A DNA stretch of 64,000 nt, taken from positions 434,001-498,000 of the forward strand of contig JAVRDV010000016.1 in assembly GCA_033439255.1 (NCBI GenBank), written 5' to 3'. Made by a program: the position numbers and the translations under genes. Shown one piece after another: positions 1-11,609 of this stretch; within the stretch, counting starts at the first letter, position 1; each line of letters starts with the position of its first letter. Under the pieces are notes generated by a model that ran no database searches, had not been told where the DNA came from, and saw only the letters and a list, made by a program, of their open reading frames with translations. This DNA comes from Hericium rajendrae. Taxonomy: Eukaryota; Basidiomycota; Agaricomycetes; Russulales; Hericiaceae.

Positions 1-590
1 AGTCCACCGCGAGCCCACCTGTCGCAGGGCCAGCATACCATTTTCCGCCGTCTGATCCAAAGCGGCGGCACGTCAACGGGTCGCGGTATAACATGGACCC
101 CGCGCCGGGCTCAAGCAGGACAGGCGCGTTCAACCCACCACCACAGTTCCATGCCCCGGCTCCGCGCACCGCGTTTGGTGAGATGGGCCCCACCTCCCTA
201 AATGTGCCTCCAGAACTGGACAAAATCCCGGGGATGTCGTATTTTAGCCAGGACTTGGGACCCGCGCCCGCTGCTGCCCCTGCGCCCATGCAATATCACG
301 GAACAGCAGCTGTGAACCCGGATCCGTTGGCGTCCTTTTCGGAGCAGCCGTTCGATCCGCAGGACCGGGCGGCGTTCGAGTATGCGTTGGAGGACTTGGC
401 GACGGACGGGCAGTTTGGGGTGGACAGAGACACGATGATGATGTGGTCTACGCTTCCGGTGGCGGTCGAGTGCGTTCTTTCTTGTCTTACGGGTGTTGCT
501 CGATGCTGACGATTCGCATGTAGCGGCGAGGACTGGGACACGTTCATGTCGAATGCTGCTGGCTGGTCGAATTTCCCCAGTCAACAGTAG
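1..590 (+). CDS. C-terminal part of probable Zn2Cys6 fungal transcription factor (5' end outside window)
   Basis: The frame is open from base 3, with no start codon needed inside the window, so the gene begins upstream. One intron (about 470-523, GTGCGT...TAG) joins the run ending MMMWSTLPVAV to a last exon reading DGEDWDTFMSN and ending FPSQQ, stop at 588-590. The tail, with M-W-S followed by D-W-D-x-F-M/L-S-N, is the pattern I know from the C-termini of agaricomycete Zn2Cys6 regulators. The Pro/Ala-rich low-complexity stretch before it also fits. The DNA-binding cluster and the fungal-specific domain are not in view, so family assignment rests on this tail alone. It lies directly upstream of galactokinase in the same direction. 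A regulatory link between the two is only a guess. Confidence 0.5.
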
Positions 591-1087
591 ATCTCGCGCG
601 GACTTTCACGAATAGATTTCTCATCCCGACACGTCGGCTTGCTTTTTTATCTTATTATCCTCTGTTGTCATGACTTTCTCGTGCTTTGCATATAATATCA
701 AATATTGTCTGTAGCAGTATAGTTTGCTGCCTGGCTCGAATCGTCGCTCCATCCTACACTCTCCTCCGTTTGCTTGCGGGATCTACTGACATCCTTGGGA
801 GAAGGCATTTTCCTTGGCTTAAATAGTGCAGATAGACGATACCCTTTTTGAAGGTTCTAGTCATGTCGCCTGGGGATCATCGTATCGTTCCGCAGTGTCT
901 GGCCAGATGCTCGAGCACACCGGGCCCATCTGTCGAAGGGTGATCCGATCCGAGATTAGATATCGGACGTCCGTTGCTCGTCCAGATGACCTCAGGACGA
1001 GAAATTAGAATTGCCAGCTTCACATGGAGCGACTCATTTGTAGAGGTCTGATCATGTCGGGACACCTTTCGTTTGTTTTAGACCGTC
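591..1087. other. Intergenic region upstream of galactokinase
   Basis: About 500 bases between the regulator's stop and the galactokinase start. I see no gene here. It should hold the 3' end of the first gene and the galactokinase promoter. No operator could be picked out with confidence. Confidence 0.5.
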
Positions 1088-3119
1088 ATGGCTGCTCAAC
1101 TCCCTATACCCATCTACGATTCGCTCGATAAACTGTACGGAGATCTGGGCAGCGCTGCAAACCATGCGTACGTATCGTGACGATCTATCCAGTGAAACAA
1201 ATGGTAATGTTTCCCAGGGTGCGATGGAACCATCTCACTGAAGAGTTTGAGAAACGATTTGGGCGGAAGCCAGCCTTCATTGCCCGAGCTCCAGGCCGTG
1301 TGAAGTGAGTAGTCTGTGCGCAGGGCCCCGACGATTTATGCAGCCGCGGGTCATTAACATTCCCGTGTTTCTAGTCTCATCGGTGAACACATCGACTACG
1401 CTCTTTTCCCTGCGCTGCCTGCTGCCATCGAGCGTGACATCCTGATCGCATGTGCCCCCCGCGCGTCCTCCTCCCCAGGCCATGTCCATGCACAGAACCT
1501 ATACGAAAAGTACAAACCCACGACCTTTACGCCGAAGAGAAGAAGGTCAGTCACGGAAGGCCCCAGCGACGAGGAAGTGCACCTAGAAGAATGGGAGCTG
1601 GGCATTGACAGGAAAGAGCTCAGGTGGGAAAGCTACGTCAAGGCGGGATATTATGTCCGTGGACTTTCGTGCAGCGGACGATTCGTCGTTCTTATCTATG
1701 TTTCCAGGGCGTGCTCAATCGGTTCTTCGCGCCGGAAGCAGGATCCCTGCAGACTCAAGCCCCGGTCCCAGTCGATCTGCTGGTGACGGGGACCGTGCCC
1801 GCCGGCTCGGGCCTCTCATCGTCTGCGGCGATGGTCGTAGCGTCTACGCTCGTCTTCCTGGCAGTGAACAACAAGCTCGAAGGGATCAGCAAAGGCACGC
1901 TTGTCGAGATGGCCATGGAGAACGAGAAGCGCGTCGGCGTGAACAGCGGTGGGTGCGTACACGTCGAGCACCCGCTGTTAAGATGCACACTGATGGTCCT
2001 GACAGACTGGACCAGGCAGCCTCCGTCATCTGCACGCCGGCGTCTGCGATCTACGTTACGTTCTTCCCGCGTCTGGCTGCCTCGCCGGTGCTGCTCCCCG
2101 GGGCGGGCGTCTCCGCTACTGGCTCGTTCACGGGTCCGCGCGCCGTGTTTATTCTGGCCAATTCGCTCGTGACATCGGAAAAGGCCGTCCACGCACGCAC
2201 GCGCTACAACCTGCGCGTCATCGAGACGCTTGCTGCCGCGCGCATCCTTTCCAATCTTCTTGGCGTCCCGGTCGGTGCCAAAGAGCGCCTTCAGCTGCGG
2301 CATTTCGTGGGCCGGTTTGGCGGCGAGCCTGAGAGCGGATGGGACGGCGAAGACGTTGAACCCTTGAAGGCTGCGCTGCATAAGGCTCTCGAGCATGTGC
2401 ATCGCTTGAAGCCTTCGAGGAACGACGGCCAGGAGGGGCTGACTCTGGCCGAAATGATCGCGCTGAGTGGGATGAGCGCAAATGACTTCCATGAAGTATA
2501 CCTCAGCTGGATCGACGGTGAGCCCTCGTGTCCCTCGGTCTTCCAGCCCGTCATACCGACATCAGGACCCATCCAGTCGAGGCAACCCACTTCCAGCTAT
2601 TCAAGCGCGCGACCCATGTCTTCACGGAGGCCCTGCGCGTGCTGGAATTCCGCGAAGTCTGTCTGCGCGCGGCCGCGTCGGGCGCCACCGAAGACACCTT
2701 GAAGAAGCTGGGCAGCATTATGGACGCCTCCATGGCGAGCTGCAGCACCGTCTGCGAGTGTTCATGCCCTGAGCTGGATCAGCTCACGGCGATTGCGCGC
2801 GCCGCGGGCGCGTATGGTAGCAGGCTTACAGGTCCGGATGTTATCATATATTCATCGGTCGTTGCCTCACATTTTTGGTACCTAGGTGCTGGTTGGGGCG
2901 GTTGCACTGTCTCACTTGTCGCGGAGGATAACGTGGATAAGTTCATCGCGACGCTCAAGGCGACATACCCGGCGTACAAGGACCTCGAGGGCGAGGCTCT
3001 CGCAGAGGTCATTTTCGCCACCAAGCCGAGTAGTGGTGCATGTCGTACGTGCTCATCCCACCATCACGATTTGGTGATAACTGAATAGACATCCGATAGT
3101 ATATCATTTCGGAGCGTAA
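1088..3119 (+). CDS. GAL1: Galactokinase (GHMP kinase), Leloir pathway
   Basis: Phosphorylates alpha-D-galactose with ATP to galactose-1-phosphate in the cytosol, the entry step of the Leloir pathway. Eight exons give about 546 residues. The signature near residue 45, ARAPGRVN-LIGEHIDY, is split by the intron 1305-1374. The GHMP ATP-binding loop PAGSGLSSSAA lies in exon 4 and the third motif AGWGGC in exon 7. Introns seen: 1168-1217, 1305-1374, 1655-1707, about 1954-2006, 2519-2572, 2831-2886 and 3045-3099. Using the last intron (GTACGT...TAG) gives the tail SSGACLYHFGA, like the usual fungal ending; reading through would give an unrelated tail to 3088. The start MAAQLPIPIYDSL fits family length. 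All frames are intact. The longer open frames overlapping it (for example 1605-2702) come partly from reading through introns. Confidence 0.95.
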
Positions 3120-3237
3120 TGAGTAAAGAGAAAGAATGCTGACTTATTCGTAACCACTGATATGAAGAACCCTAAGTTGATCCTAGGTAGCGACCTGTAT
3201 TGCCACTGTGGCAATTGAATGCCACATAGCTAGCGAT

Positions 3238-5144
3238 TCAGCTCTGCCGTCCTCTCATAAACGTCCTCAGCATGGAAGTTATGCTACTTCCTTCGCAGTC
3301 ATCAGTTTCGAGGTGAGCGTTTCCTGTCTCGCTTCTCCTGTGAGTTTTGAAAACACTGGGAGTCGAAACATCCTGAATCTCCATGTGAGCATCGACACCA
3401 CGACAATCAAGATAATCACGAACGCAGTTGTTCTCAGATCGCGCAGCCTGCATGTCGCATATCGCCGCGGTCTTGCAATCCCCGGTGCACGCGCTGACCG
3501 CGCCGCCGCGACTCATGCGCGTGTTCCAGAGCTGAAACGCCGTCTCATTCTTGTCGAACACCTCCGTCAATTGGTGCCAGAATGACGCGTTCAGCGCGTC
3601 GGTGGGTCCGAGCGGGCCGACGAGCGGGCCATAGGACTCGCGTGCCGAGTAGTACAGCTCCCAGGTCGCGGAGAACGTAATTTCAGCGTTGGTTTCTCAC
3701 ATTTGGCTAGGGTGCTCACGCTTCTTCTGAAAGTTGGGGTCCGAGATATTTGCTATAGAATTCTGTCAGTTTGTTTGGGACACGGGCGCAGGGTTGAGCG
3801 CATGTAGACCTTCATGTCCATCACCTCGTACGTGTCCGGATCGACATCGTAGAGCTTGAATGCAGGATTGCCACCTAAAGACCGCTGTTCACGAAATCAA
3901 GACAGCGGCGACGAGCTGACGATGTACTGGTAGGCGTCAGGGCGGGCCCAACGAAGAGGATGCTATCCGCGGTGTCGCCGTTGCGGTGCTCCCAGTCGGA
4001 GTACGCGATCTCGAACTGATCCTGAAACATTTACAGCAAATCAGCGAAATCGGAGACATGCCAGTAAATTATTGTCATGATCTTCATGGCTCTGAGCACG
4101 AGAGACAGAAGCGTACCAATAGCAGGGTATACAGGGATGGCAATGTCTTGGGCCATCTGGAAATCCCATGCTGCAAGGTCAAGACTGACTTCGCTGCCGG
4201 ACCGTCCAGAAGACGATTCAGCGAAGTAGAGTCTCGATTAAACGAACCCTTTGGTAATTAGCCAATGAAATGCAGGGCCAAGCATGCTCATTACACATTC
4301 TCACAATCTAGGCACTCACCTTCGACGATGTCACCGGTGAATATCGAAAAGGCGGCCTTAGCCTCGATGGTGTTCACGGCCTGAACCAAGCCGTCCGCAA
4401 GTGTGCTGGGGGAGTCGCAGCCGTGGTTCCCGAACGGCCCAGCCGGCTCTGTGACGGATCCCTTCTGGTCCGCGTATTTTCTGTAGAAGATATTCTTCGT
4501 GCAATTCCCGTCGGCGCCGACCTATCAGCAATTCGGCAGGTTACACAGGACAGAGAAACCTGCAGCGTCCCGTGTATTGCCTATCGATGTGTACATCGGA
4601 TAGATGCACCACCTGGAATGGAGTACGTCCCTTGGAGGTGAAGGTCTTTGGCTTAGAGGGAGGCGTCGAGGAAATTGCACAATTTAAGGCGTGGCCGGAG
4701 GTTGCTGCAGGCCTTCAAAACAAGGGAAATTAAACAATGCGGAAGACTTACCTGGCATAGACCAAATACCGCTTCACAGAATTTTGTCGCCGTGGTCCCG
4801 TTGACAGTGAAGTGACGGAGATCATGGGCCATAATGAGTCCGTTGAGTCGCATTTCACCCGCACAAATATCGTCGTCGTGGATCTGTGAGCACGCGCCAA
4901 CTTTAGGGATGAGGACCACTAGAAACATGCACGTGGAACTTACGTGCAGGGTCTGGCATATCGAAGTCATAGTCTTCGCGAAAGCACCATCGCCTTCTTG
5001 AGCAAGTGCTTGCAATGGAGGAAGAACACCTGTATGGCAAGATGTACAATCGGTGGCATTGTTGTAGGCTGAGATAATGTCGTCCTGCAGGCTTACTCGA
5101 ACGAGCAAAATATGAGCGAGAAGCAGAGTCACAAAGACGAACAT
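3238..5144 (-). pseudogene. Acid sphingomyelinase-like phosphodiesterase, copy 1: internally deleted pseudogene
   Basis: Family role: secreted saposin-B plus calcineurin-like metallophosphodiesterase that cleaves sphingomyelin-type phosphodiesters. Reading leftward, a signal peptide (MFVFVTLLLAHILLV) leads a saposin region (CTSCHTG...DDDICAGEM...FGLCQ). Then come a first metal motif HLSDVHID, the FTGDIVE stretch and PVYPAIG. The next recognisable block is already the late FEIAYSDWEHRNGDTADS. The second part of GNHD, the substrate core and the WIIGHIPSGKADF and GHSH blocks found in copy 2 are absent. An in-frame TAA and one-base frame loss lie near 4650-4690. The donor after DRQYT reads GG instead of GT, and the donor after KVYM and the acceptor before TWELYYS are also lost. 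The tail FWHQLTEVFDKNETAF is kept, with an intron after ENNC as in copy 2. I call it non-functional. Confidence 0.8.
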
Positions 5145-5616
5145 CGTTGCGGTCTGAGGGAGTGGCAGACACTGTACACCCGAACTTATAGGTGAAAGAA
5201 AGCAGATGCAAATGCACGTTTAAAGTTGAACTATTAGATGAATCATCGCTCGAAGCCGCGAAGACGCAAACGTGCCCGCATAACACAAAGTCGATATCGG
5301 CAAAGCATGGAAATGGGAAGTCCACCTGACGCGTGCTACGAAGCTAGGAACAGAGCACTTCAGCATCTTCTGCGCGAGATCTCTGGCTCTGCGTTCGCGC
5401 AACACAGGGCATTGCGAGCAGAGCATGGTGGGTAGTCCGCCACGCGATTCAGTACCGTGTGGTCTACTGTAGAAGGTAGGCTCGCAACAGTCAACATACT
5501 GGTAGTCAAAGAAGTGGAAGGGCAGTTAAATTCTCCAGAATCAGGGAGCTCACCGAACAACGATCTCGTCCCAGTTGCACGTTCTGGCACCGATCGCACA
5601 ATGTGAAATTATGATA
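5145..5616. other. Spacer between the two sphingomyelinase-like copies, with a duplicated upstream segment
   Basis: No intact gene. About 100 bases near 5469-5570 resemble 8590-8690 upstream of copy 2: both have TGTAGAAGG, then GTCAAAGAA, then CCAGAATCAGG and AGCTCACCG in the same order. So the duplicated unit includes DNA upstream of the genes. On the minus strand the copy-2 side can be read as a short hydrophobic peptide (ADVISYCISL), perhaps a remnant of a membrane-protein exon. The copy-1 side no longer reads the same. Confidence 0.5.
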
Positions 5617-8345
5617 TCACGTTTCTAGTGCTCCAGTTCTGTGTGCTCTGATGTAGTTCCGCAACATAGAACCGATGCCGCCTTCCTCGCATTCATCATT
5701 TTCAACTCGAGACTTTCTTATCTCGCTTCGTTTAAGCTGAACCCCAGGCACCGAAACACCCTGTATGTACCAGTGAGCACAGACAACAAGACAACCAATC
5801 CACGACTCACGCAGTTGCTCTGGGAGCGCGCAGATTGCATGTCACATATTGCGGTCGTCTTGCAGGCCCCGATACAGGGGCTGACAGCGACGTCGCGGCT
5901 TTGGCGCGCGTTCCAGAGCCGGAAGGCAGTGTCGTTATTGTTGAACACTTCCGTCAGTTGGTGCTAGAACGATGCATTCAGAGGGTCTGTCGGTCCTAGA
6001 GGCCTGACTAGAGGACCATAGGAGTCCCTCGCCGAATAGAATAGTTCCCACGTCGCTGTAAGCAGACAAGATTTCAGAGGGGTTTTTAGCCGGTTTCTGG
6101 ATACGTACGTTTTTGTTGAAAGCCTGGAGCCGAAATATTTGCTGTTTGACTTTCAATCAGAGTGTACACCAACAACAATGCGGTGGTTGCTTACCCATGA
6201 AGACTTTGGAGTCCATCACCTCGTACATATCTGGGTCAACATCATAAAGTTTGAATGCAGGATTTCCGCCTGAGGGCTGTTCGTTAAAACATTCAAGGTG
6301 ATGTTGAGGAGGAACATACTGTTAGGCGTCAATGCTGGCCCGATGAAAATGATGCTATCTGCGGTGTCGGCATTGCGGTTGTCCCAGTCAGAGTACCCGA
6401 TCTCGGATTGATCCTGTGCGAGGCTACTAGTTAATTACTATGCTACCACGAAATATGGCCTAACACGGGCCTTGTGACTATGACCGAAGAACTGAGCAGC
6501 GATGGTGTTGTTATATCTCTGTATAATCTGGTCATAATAATTGGACTGCGGTTCCCGATTAGTTGGCAATTGGGACCGATGTGAATCGAATAGACCTGGT
6601 CATGAGCGAAGTCGGCCTTCCCGGATGGAATATGGCCTATGATCCAGACACGCTGAGATGCATCTTCAGCGACTTGGAGTTGATCGACCATGAACGCAAA
6701 CAGGCCGTTGGGATCTGCACTGGTGAGGGCAATGCAGTGGTGAGTACGCACGTGGCTAGCTACATACGGGCATACATTTGCTCATCGCGATCGTAGAGCC
6801 AGAGGCTAAGAAAGAGCGGTAAGAATGAAGGCTGGGAGATAATACGAGTTCGGACATACTTTTGTTTATACCAATATTGCGTGTTCACAGAGAGAATGCT
6901 ATGTGGAGCTTAGTTTGAGATAATCATAGCACCGTCATGCGAGTCCAGTAATGCTTACCGAAGGTTCTTATCAGGAACTTGCACTGAGTAGGATCCCGAA
7001 TCGTCATGCACCTCTTTGGCCGCCATGTCACCAATGGTCGGCTTACGAATAGGTTATTAACGAACGGTATAAGTGATTATAACGCAGGAGATTTACCTCC
7101 CATAGACGACTTTGAATATCGAATACCCATTGAGGATTCGCGGCAGTTTTCGTAATATTCCTCGAAAAGCTATTGACAGGGAAAGAGTCGCTTTGGATAA
7201 ATCAGTCAGCCAGAAAATGCCTCATGCCATGGAACGCACTGGTTCCCTAGATGTAGCAAGATGTTGTAAGTATGCTGAGGATGTTCCTGGTGACATGAGA
7301 TAGTACGAACCAATCGCCGGGTAGACGGGCAGAGTTAGGCCATGCAGCATCTGGACATCCCATTCCACAAGGTCGTTCATGACTTCACTGCGACTCCGTC
7401 AGAAGCCATTTGCGCTGGGTACAGACAAACCACCAACCTCTTATTAATCGCCCACGTCGCTCCTGCGAAATAAGAGGTCAATATAGATATTGTACATCTT
7501 GCTGAGACACCTGCGTTCAACAGCGTCGCCGGTGAATATGGCAAAGGAAGCACCGGCGACGGCCTGAACCAGGCTGTCCGCAAGCTTGCTTGGAGAATCA
7601 CAGTTTCCGTTTCAAAGGGCCCGGCCGGCTCTGTGACGGGCCCCACGTGGTCGGCGAAATTCCTGCAGAGATGCTCTTTGTGCAGTTGGCGTCGGAACCT
7701 ACCTGAAAATGATATATCGTCAGAATTGGCAAAATCCATGGACTGAAGGGAAGCGTACCGTGTACTCCCTGTCGATGTGAACGTCAGACAGATGTACCAC
7801 TTGGAATGGCGTTCTCCCCTTCGAGGTGAAGATCTTCGGCGCAGAAGGACGCGGCCTAGGGAATTGAATAGTGAACGGCGTAACGGGGGGTGGCTATCGA
7901 CAACTACTTGTTCAGACTGCAAAGAGGGCCATATCAATACTAAAACTCACCTGGCACAGACCGAACACCGCGTCGCAAAATTTCGTTGCGGTCGTCCCGT
8001 TGACGGTAAACAGGCGGAGAGAATGCGCCATGATGAGTCCAGTTCGCTGCATTTCGCCAGCACAGACATCATCGTCGGCCAGCTGTGAATGGATGCACAA
8101 GCGTATTTCAGAATGAAGTCCAGAAGAAGAGACAAGGAACTTACGTGCAGGGCGTCGCATACTGAAGTCATGGTCTCCACGAAAGAGTCATCACCCTGTC
8201 GAGCAAGTGTCTGCAATGGAGGAAGGAGGCTCGCATGGCAAGATGCACAATCGGTGGCATTGAGAAAAGCTGAGATGATATCATCGGGCAGCTTTGCTCG
8301 AACCAACAAGATATTTGCCAGAAACAATGTCACAGAGACGAGCAT
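5617..8345 (-). pseudogene. Acid sphingomyelinase-like phosphodiesterase, copy 2: near full-length, frame-broken
   Basis: Same architecture as copy 1 but keeping the catalytic middle. In order: signal peptide MLVSVTLFLANILLV, saposin-type CASCHAS...DDDVCAGEM...FGLCQ, metal motif HLSDVHID, TGDAVE, GNHD (assembled through a 7-base exon at 7240-7246), VNTQYWYKQN, WIIGHIPSGKADF, FFGHSH, SEIGYSDWDNRNADTADS and LTEVFNNNDTAF. Lesions: two one-base losses near 7610-7690 (relative to copy 1 and the family), a W-to-stop change (TAG) just before HQLTEVF near 5966, and a weak GCCCGT donor after GHSHK. Start 8345 matches the copy-1 start. The tail after QSNC uses a GTGAGT intron and ends about 50 residues later, matching copy 1. 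If the one-base losses are read errors, the nonsense codon still removes the C-terminal part. Confidence 0.75.
7240..7246 (-). other. 7-base microexon carrying the GNHD metal-binding motif
   Basis: Between a GTTCGT...CTAG intron and a GTGCGT...AAAG intron, seven bases (minus strand GGAACCA) are needed to turn ATTG and CGAC into I-G-N-H-D, the invariant metallophosphoesterase motif. Skipping it shifts the frame. Inferred from splice sites and family conservation only. Confidence 0.6.
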
Positions 8346-8879
8346 CGTTGTGGCCTTTGTGGCCTGAGAACGAAGGCGACATCGCGCATACCGTTTAAAA
8401 GCTCGTAGACAGGCAGCAGACGCGATTGTGAGAAGACTTTTCACTCGGGCGCCGTTTAGAAGCCACCAAGCTCAGGCCTTTATGTGCAATGCATGGGAAA
8501 CTGATACCTGACGTACAATAGTATCGCGGATCTGGAAATAGATTGTTCAGTATCCTCTGTATGGACATTTCGACCCTGGTTCTGCAGCTTGGTGTAGAAG
8601 GACAAACTCGCGACAGTCGTCATCGTCAAAGAAATGCAGTAAGAGATGACATCCGCCAGAATCAGGAAGCTCACCGCCAGCAGTTGAACAGGGCGCAAGC
8701 AATGATTTGATCCACTTTTGCCAAGGAAGTCAATTGCTTCATGTTACATTTCCTTCGGGACGCAGGTATCGTGCAGATGATATCATTATGAATGGAACAG
8801 CGACTTATATGCGCGTCCCATCATCTGCAGAATTACGAAACGAACAAAATGGTATGATTCCACTAACCGACTTTTGAAG
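8346..8879. other. Intergenic region between sphingomyelinase copy 2 and the LRR gene
   Basis: No gene recognised. It contains the 8590-8690 segment duplicated at 5469-5570, and the 3' flank of the LRR gene. Confidence 0.45.
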
Positions 8880-11609
8880 TCATTCCACGCGGCTACGGAG
8901 CCACGCCAGCAGCCCCTTGGTGCCCTCGCGCTCCCAAATCCTGCGCGCAGGAGCACGGAACCTGCAGTGGAAAGTCAAACATGCATACGACGCGCGCAAG
9001 TGTGATATCGCCTCTTACACATTACCCTCGACCAGGAAGACCTCGAGCGGCAGCAGGCCGAGCTCCCCATTCAGCTTCTCGATCGCGTTGTCCCGCACGT
9101 CTAGCTCCTCCAGCGTCCAGCGCGCCTTGCTGCCCTCCTCGCTCGCGAAGATGTCTTTCGCCAGCGCCGCGAACCCGTCGAGGCTGGCGAGTCGGTTACC
9201 GCGCAGTATGAGGCGCTTTAGCCCCGGCCGGCCCGGAGAGGAAAGGACAAGGGACGACAGGGTCTCCATTGTCAAGTGCTGCGATGTCACGAGATTTAGT
9301 GAGAGATCGAGTGTCCTCATATTCGGCAGGAGTCGAGCCAGGGTGGAGAAGAGAGGTTCTCGTTTCTTCTCCTCGCCGACTACGACCGATACCTCATCTC
9401 CGAGATTACAGCCCTCAAGAGACAGCTCCTCCAGCTTCGGGAGGAAAGGCCCGTCTCCTTCTGGAAGCATGAAAGACGAATCTGCACGCCGCCCCTTGAG
9501 CTCGAGGACACGAAGCGTGTCTGCGAAGGACTGAGAAACGATAAGAGACAGTGGAAGCGCAGCTATGGGCAGAGTCAAGTCGGTGTCGACCCCAGACCCC
9601 ATGGAAGGGCTGGAAGCGAGGGAGAATCCACGCCCGTGAGCTAGACGATTGGGAGGAGCCACAGGCGGCAACGACAACGTAAGATTCTTTTCGTCCCAAT
9701 ACTTGGCCTTCAGGAGAGTGCTGGCATTCGTCTCGCCGTTCTGCGAGGAAGAAGTCTCGACGGACGCTTGTTGAGCGGCCAGTGCCCTGGCACGCCGGCG
9801 ACCGCCTTCGGTCAGCAGTCCTTGTTCGGCCTCGATCTCCCACTGCTCCTTCACGACCTCGCGTTGAATTGCCACCTTCGGAATTGGTCTGGCTGCTCTG
9901 AGAATTTCTTTCTGGCTCGTGCTAGGCACAGGCGGTGGCGGTTGTTCGGCCTCTGTTTGAGCTTGAGCAGCCGCGCGCAGACTGCTTGCGCTCCGCATGG
10001 AACGCAATTTTGCGCGACGATCCGCCTCGACCTCCCATGCTTCCCTGACCACCTTCTTTCCCACGATGATCTTGACAGGCTTGGGAACGTCTTCAGTAGG
10101 AGAAAGTCCGGATGGCGAGACAGACTCCGTGTCCGGGGCCGTGACGTCGAACTCGAAGTCCCTTGACAGACTGGATAAGGCTGCGACGACAGCATCTTTG
10201 GTAACCTGTGTTTCTTCGAGATCTAAGAGCCGGATTTTCTCGAAGCGGCCCGACGAATGAAGGAGGTTTTGTGGGAACGCTCGATCGTCGAGATCCGCGG
10301 CTTTCATGTGCACTTGTTCGAGCTTTGGAAGGTTCGCTAGAGCTGAGAACAGCTTTTCAGCAGCTGCACCAGAGCCGCTTGTTATTGGGTTGTAGGATAA
10401 GTCCAGCTGGATTATACTTTGTGGAAACGAATCGGAATCGATTGCGGCTGCTGAGATCTTATTGTGGGAGGCATTAAGGCTAATTAATCGCGGTAAAGGT
10501 GTATCGGCTCTGACGATGGCTGGCGTGAAAAAGTCGTCCGTACGATAGCGGGAGCGTGTGCTTGCTTCCTCGGTGAAAGGTGAATTGAAGGCCAGAGAAG
10601 TCAATGCATTATGCGAAACATTAAGCGTCTTCAGCGCTGGAAGGGCGTAAAAATGCACAGGGAATGACGTCAGCTGATTGTGCGACAAGTCGAGGTGGGT
10701 AAGGGAAGGGAGGTCCGCAAACGTCTCGGGAAGCGATGCCAGATTGTTATTATGAAGCTTGAGTGACGTCCATAAGTACATGAACTCTGCGAACGAGAGA
10801 TAGAAACGCATACATCTAAGCTCTTGAGAGATCCAAAGAGAGATATTTCCGCCTGGATCTCCATGATCTCATTATTCCAGGCCTTCAGCACTTCCAAGTC
10901 TCTCTGTTCGAACCAAGCTGGTGCATCTGTCCCGCTCGAGGCCTTCTTTCGACTTTCAGATAGTGGTGGCTCCTCGGAAACGAGCTGAAGCTTTTCCGGC
11001 TTCACCCCAAGGTGAATTTCGAATAGGGCGGAGGGGATGCAGGGCAGTGATCTAGACGATAAGTTGATGTTGCCTTTCAGTCGCAACCTTCCAAGTTAGC
11101 CGACTCCAGGAATGTCAGGCGGTGGCAAGAAAGGAATGGAGATGCCCACCTGAGCTTTGCGCGCGTTCGATGGCTTCGCGTAGTGTCCATCTGCCCATGT
11201 CGACATCAATACTATTCTCGTCCTTCGGTGGCCATGAGGAAGGGGCGGCATCCTCTATCCCAGACCATGTATCTCCATCTTTGGAAGTACGAGTCTGACT
11301 TGAGAGTGCTTTCTTGGCTTCTGCTCGTTTGAGTGCGATAGCTTCTTTGATGCTTAAAGCGGATTTGGCAGGACTTGGTGGTATATCGTCGTCCACCATA
11401 CGACGCGACGGCGCCTTCGGAGTCGACTTTGTCCTGAGCCGCACCGGTATTGGCGATGGAGATGGAGAAGCTTGCAGATTTCGTGCGGGAATAGTAGGTG
11501 AAGCCGCACGGAGACGTGCTGTAGGCGTCGGGCGAGCTAAACGAGAAGTCGAAGAATTGGAAGTAGACTTTGCAGGAGAACGCGAACTGGGTTGCTGAAG
11601 GCGTGACAT
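8880..11609 (-). CDS. Leucine-rich repeat protein, LRRC40-like
   Basis: Four exons, roughly 860 residues. The N-terminus is a Ser/Pro/Arg-rich disordered leader (MSRLQQPSSRSPAKS). Then come ALFEIHLGV, the conserved WFEQRDLEVLKAWNNEI block and leucine-rich repeats such as LHNNNLASLP, LTHLDLSHNQLTSFP and LKTLNVSHNALTSL. A charged middle carries two copies of an REAWEVEAD / KEQWEIEAE motif. A second repeat set follows (LEELSLEGCNLG, MRTLDLSLNLVTS, LKRLILRGNRLASL). The last intron (GTAAGAGG...TGCAG) gives the tail FRAPARRIWEREG...LAWLRSRVE, stop at 8880-8882. LRRs of this kind are protein-binding scaffolds; the role is unknown. Odd: with the visible sites the first junction (donor AG|GTGGGC near 11150, acceptor GGAAG near 11088) is out of phase by one base. 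Either a G is missing from the sequence or I have the wrong site. Confidence 0.8.

Noticed and set aside
1605-2702. A 365-codon frame within galactokinase
   Set aside because: It reads partly in the true frame and partly through introns; the spliced galactokinase explains the region.
7480-7530. A third frame break in sphingomyelinase copy 2 after GDAVE
   Set aside because: A GC donor (GAAC|GCAGGT) would keep the frame as VE-RATWAINKSEV, so I did not count it as a lesion.
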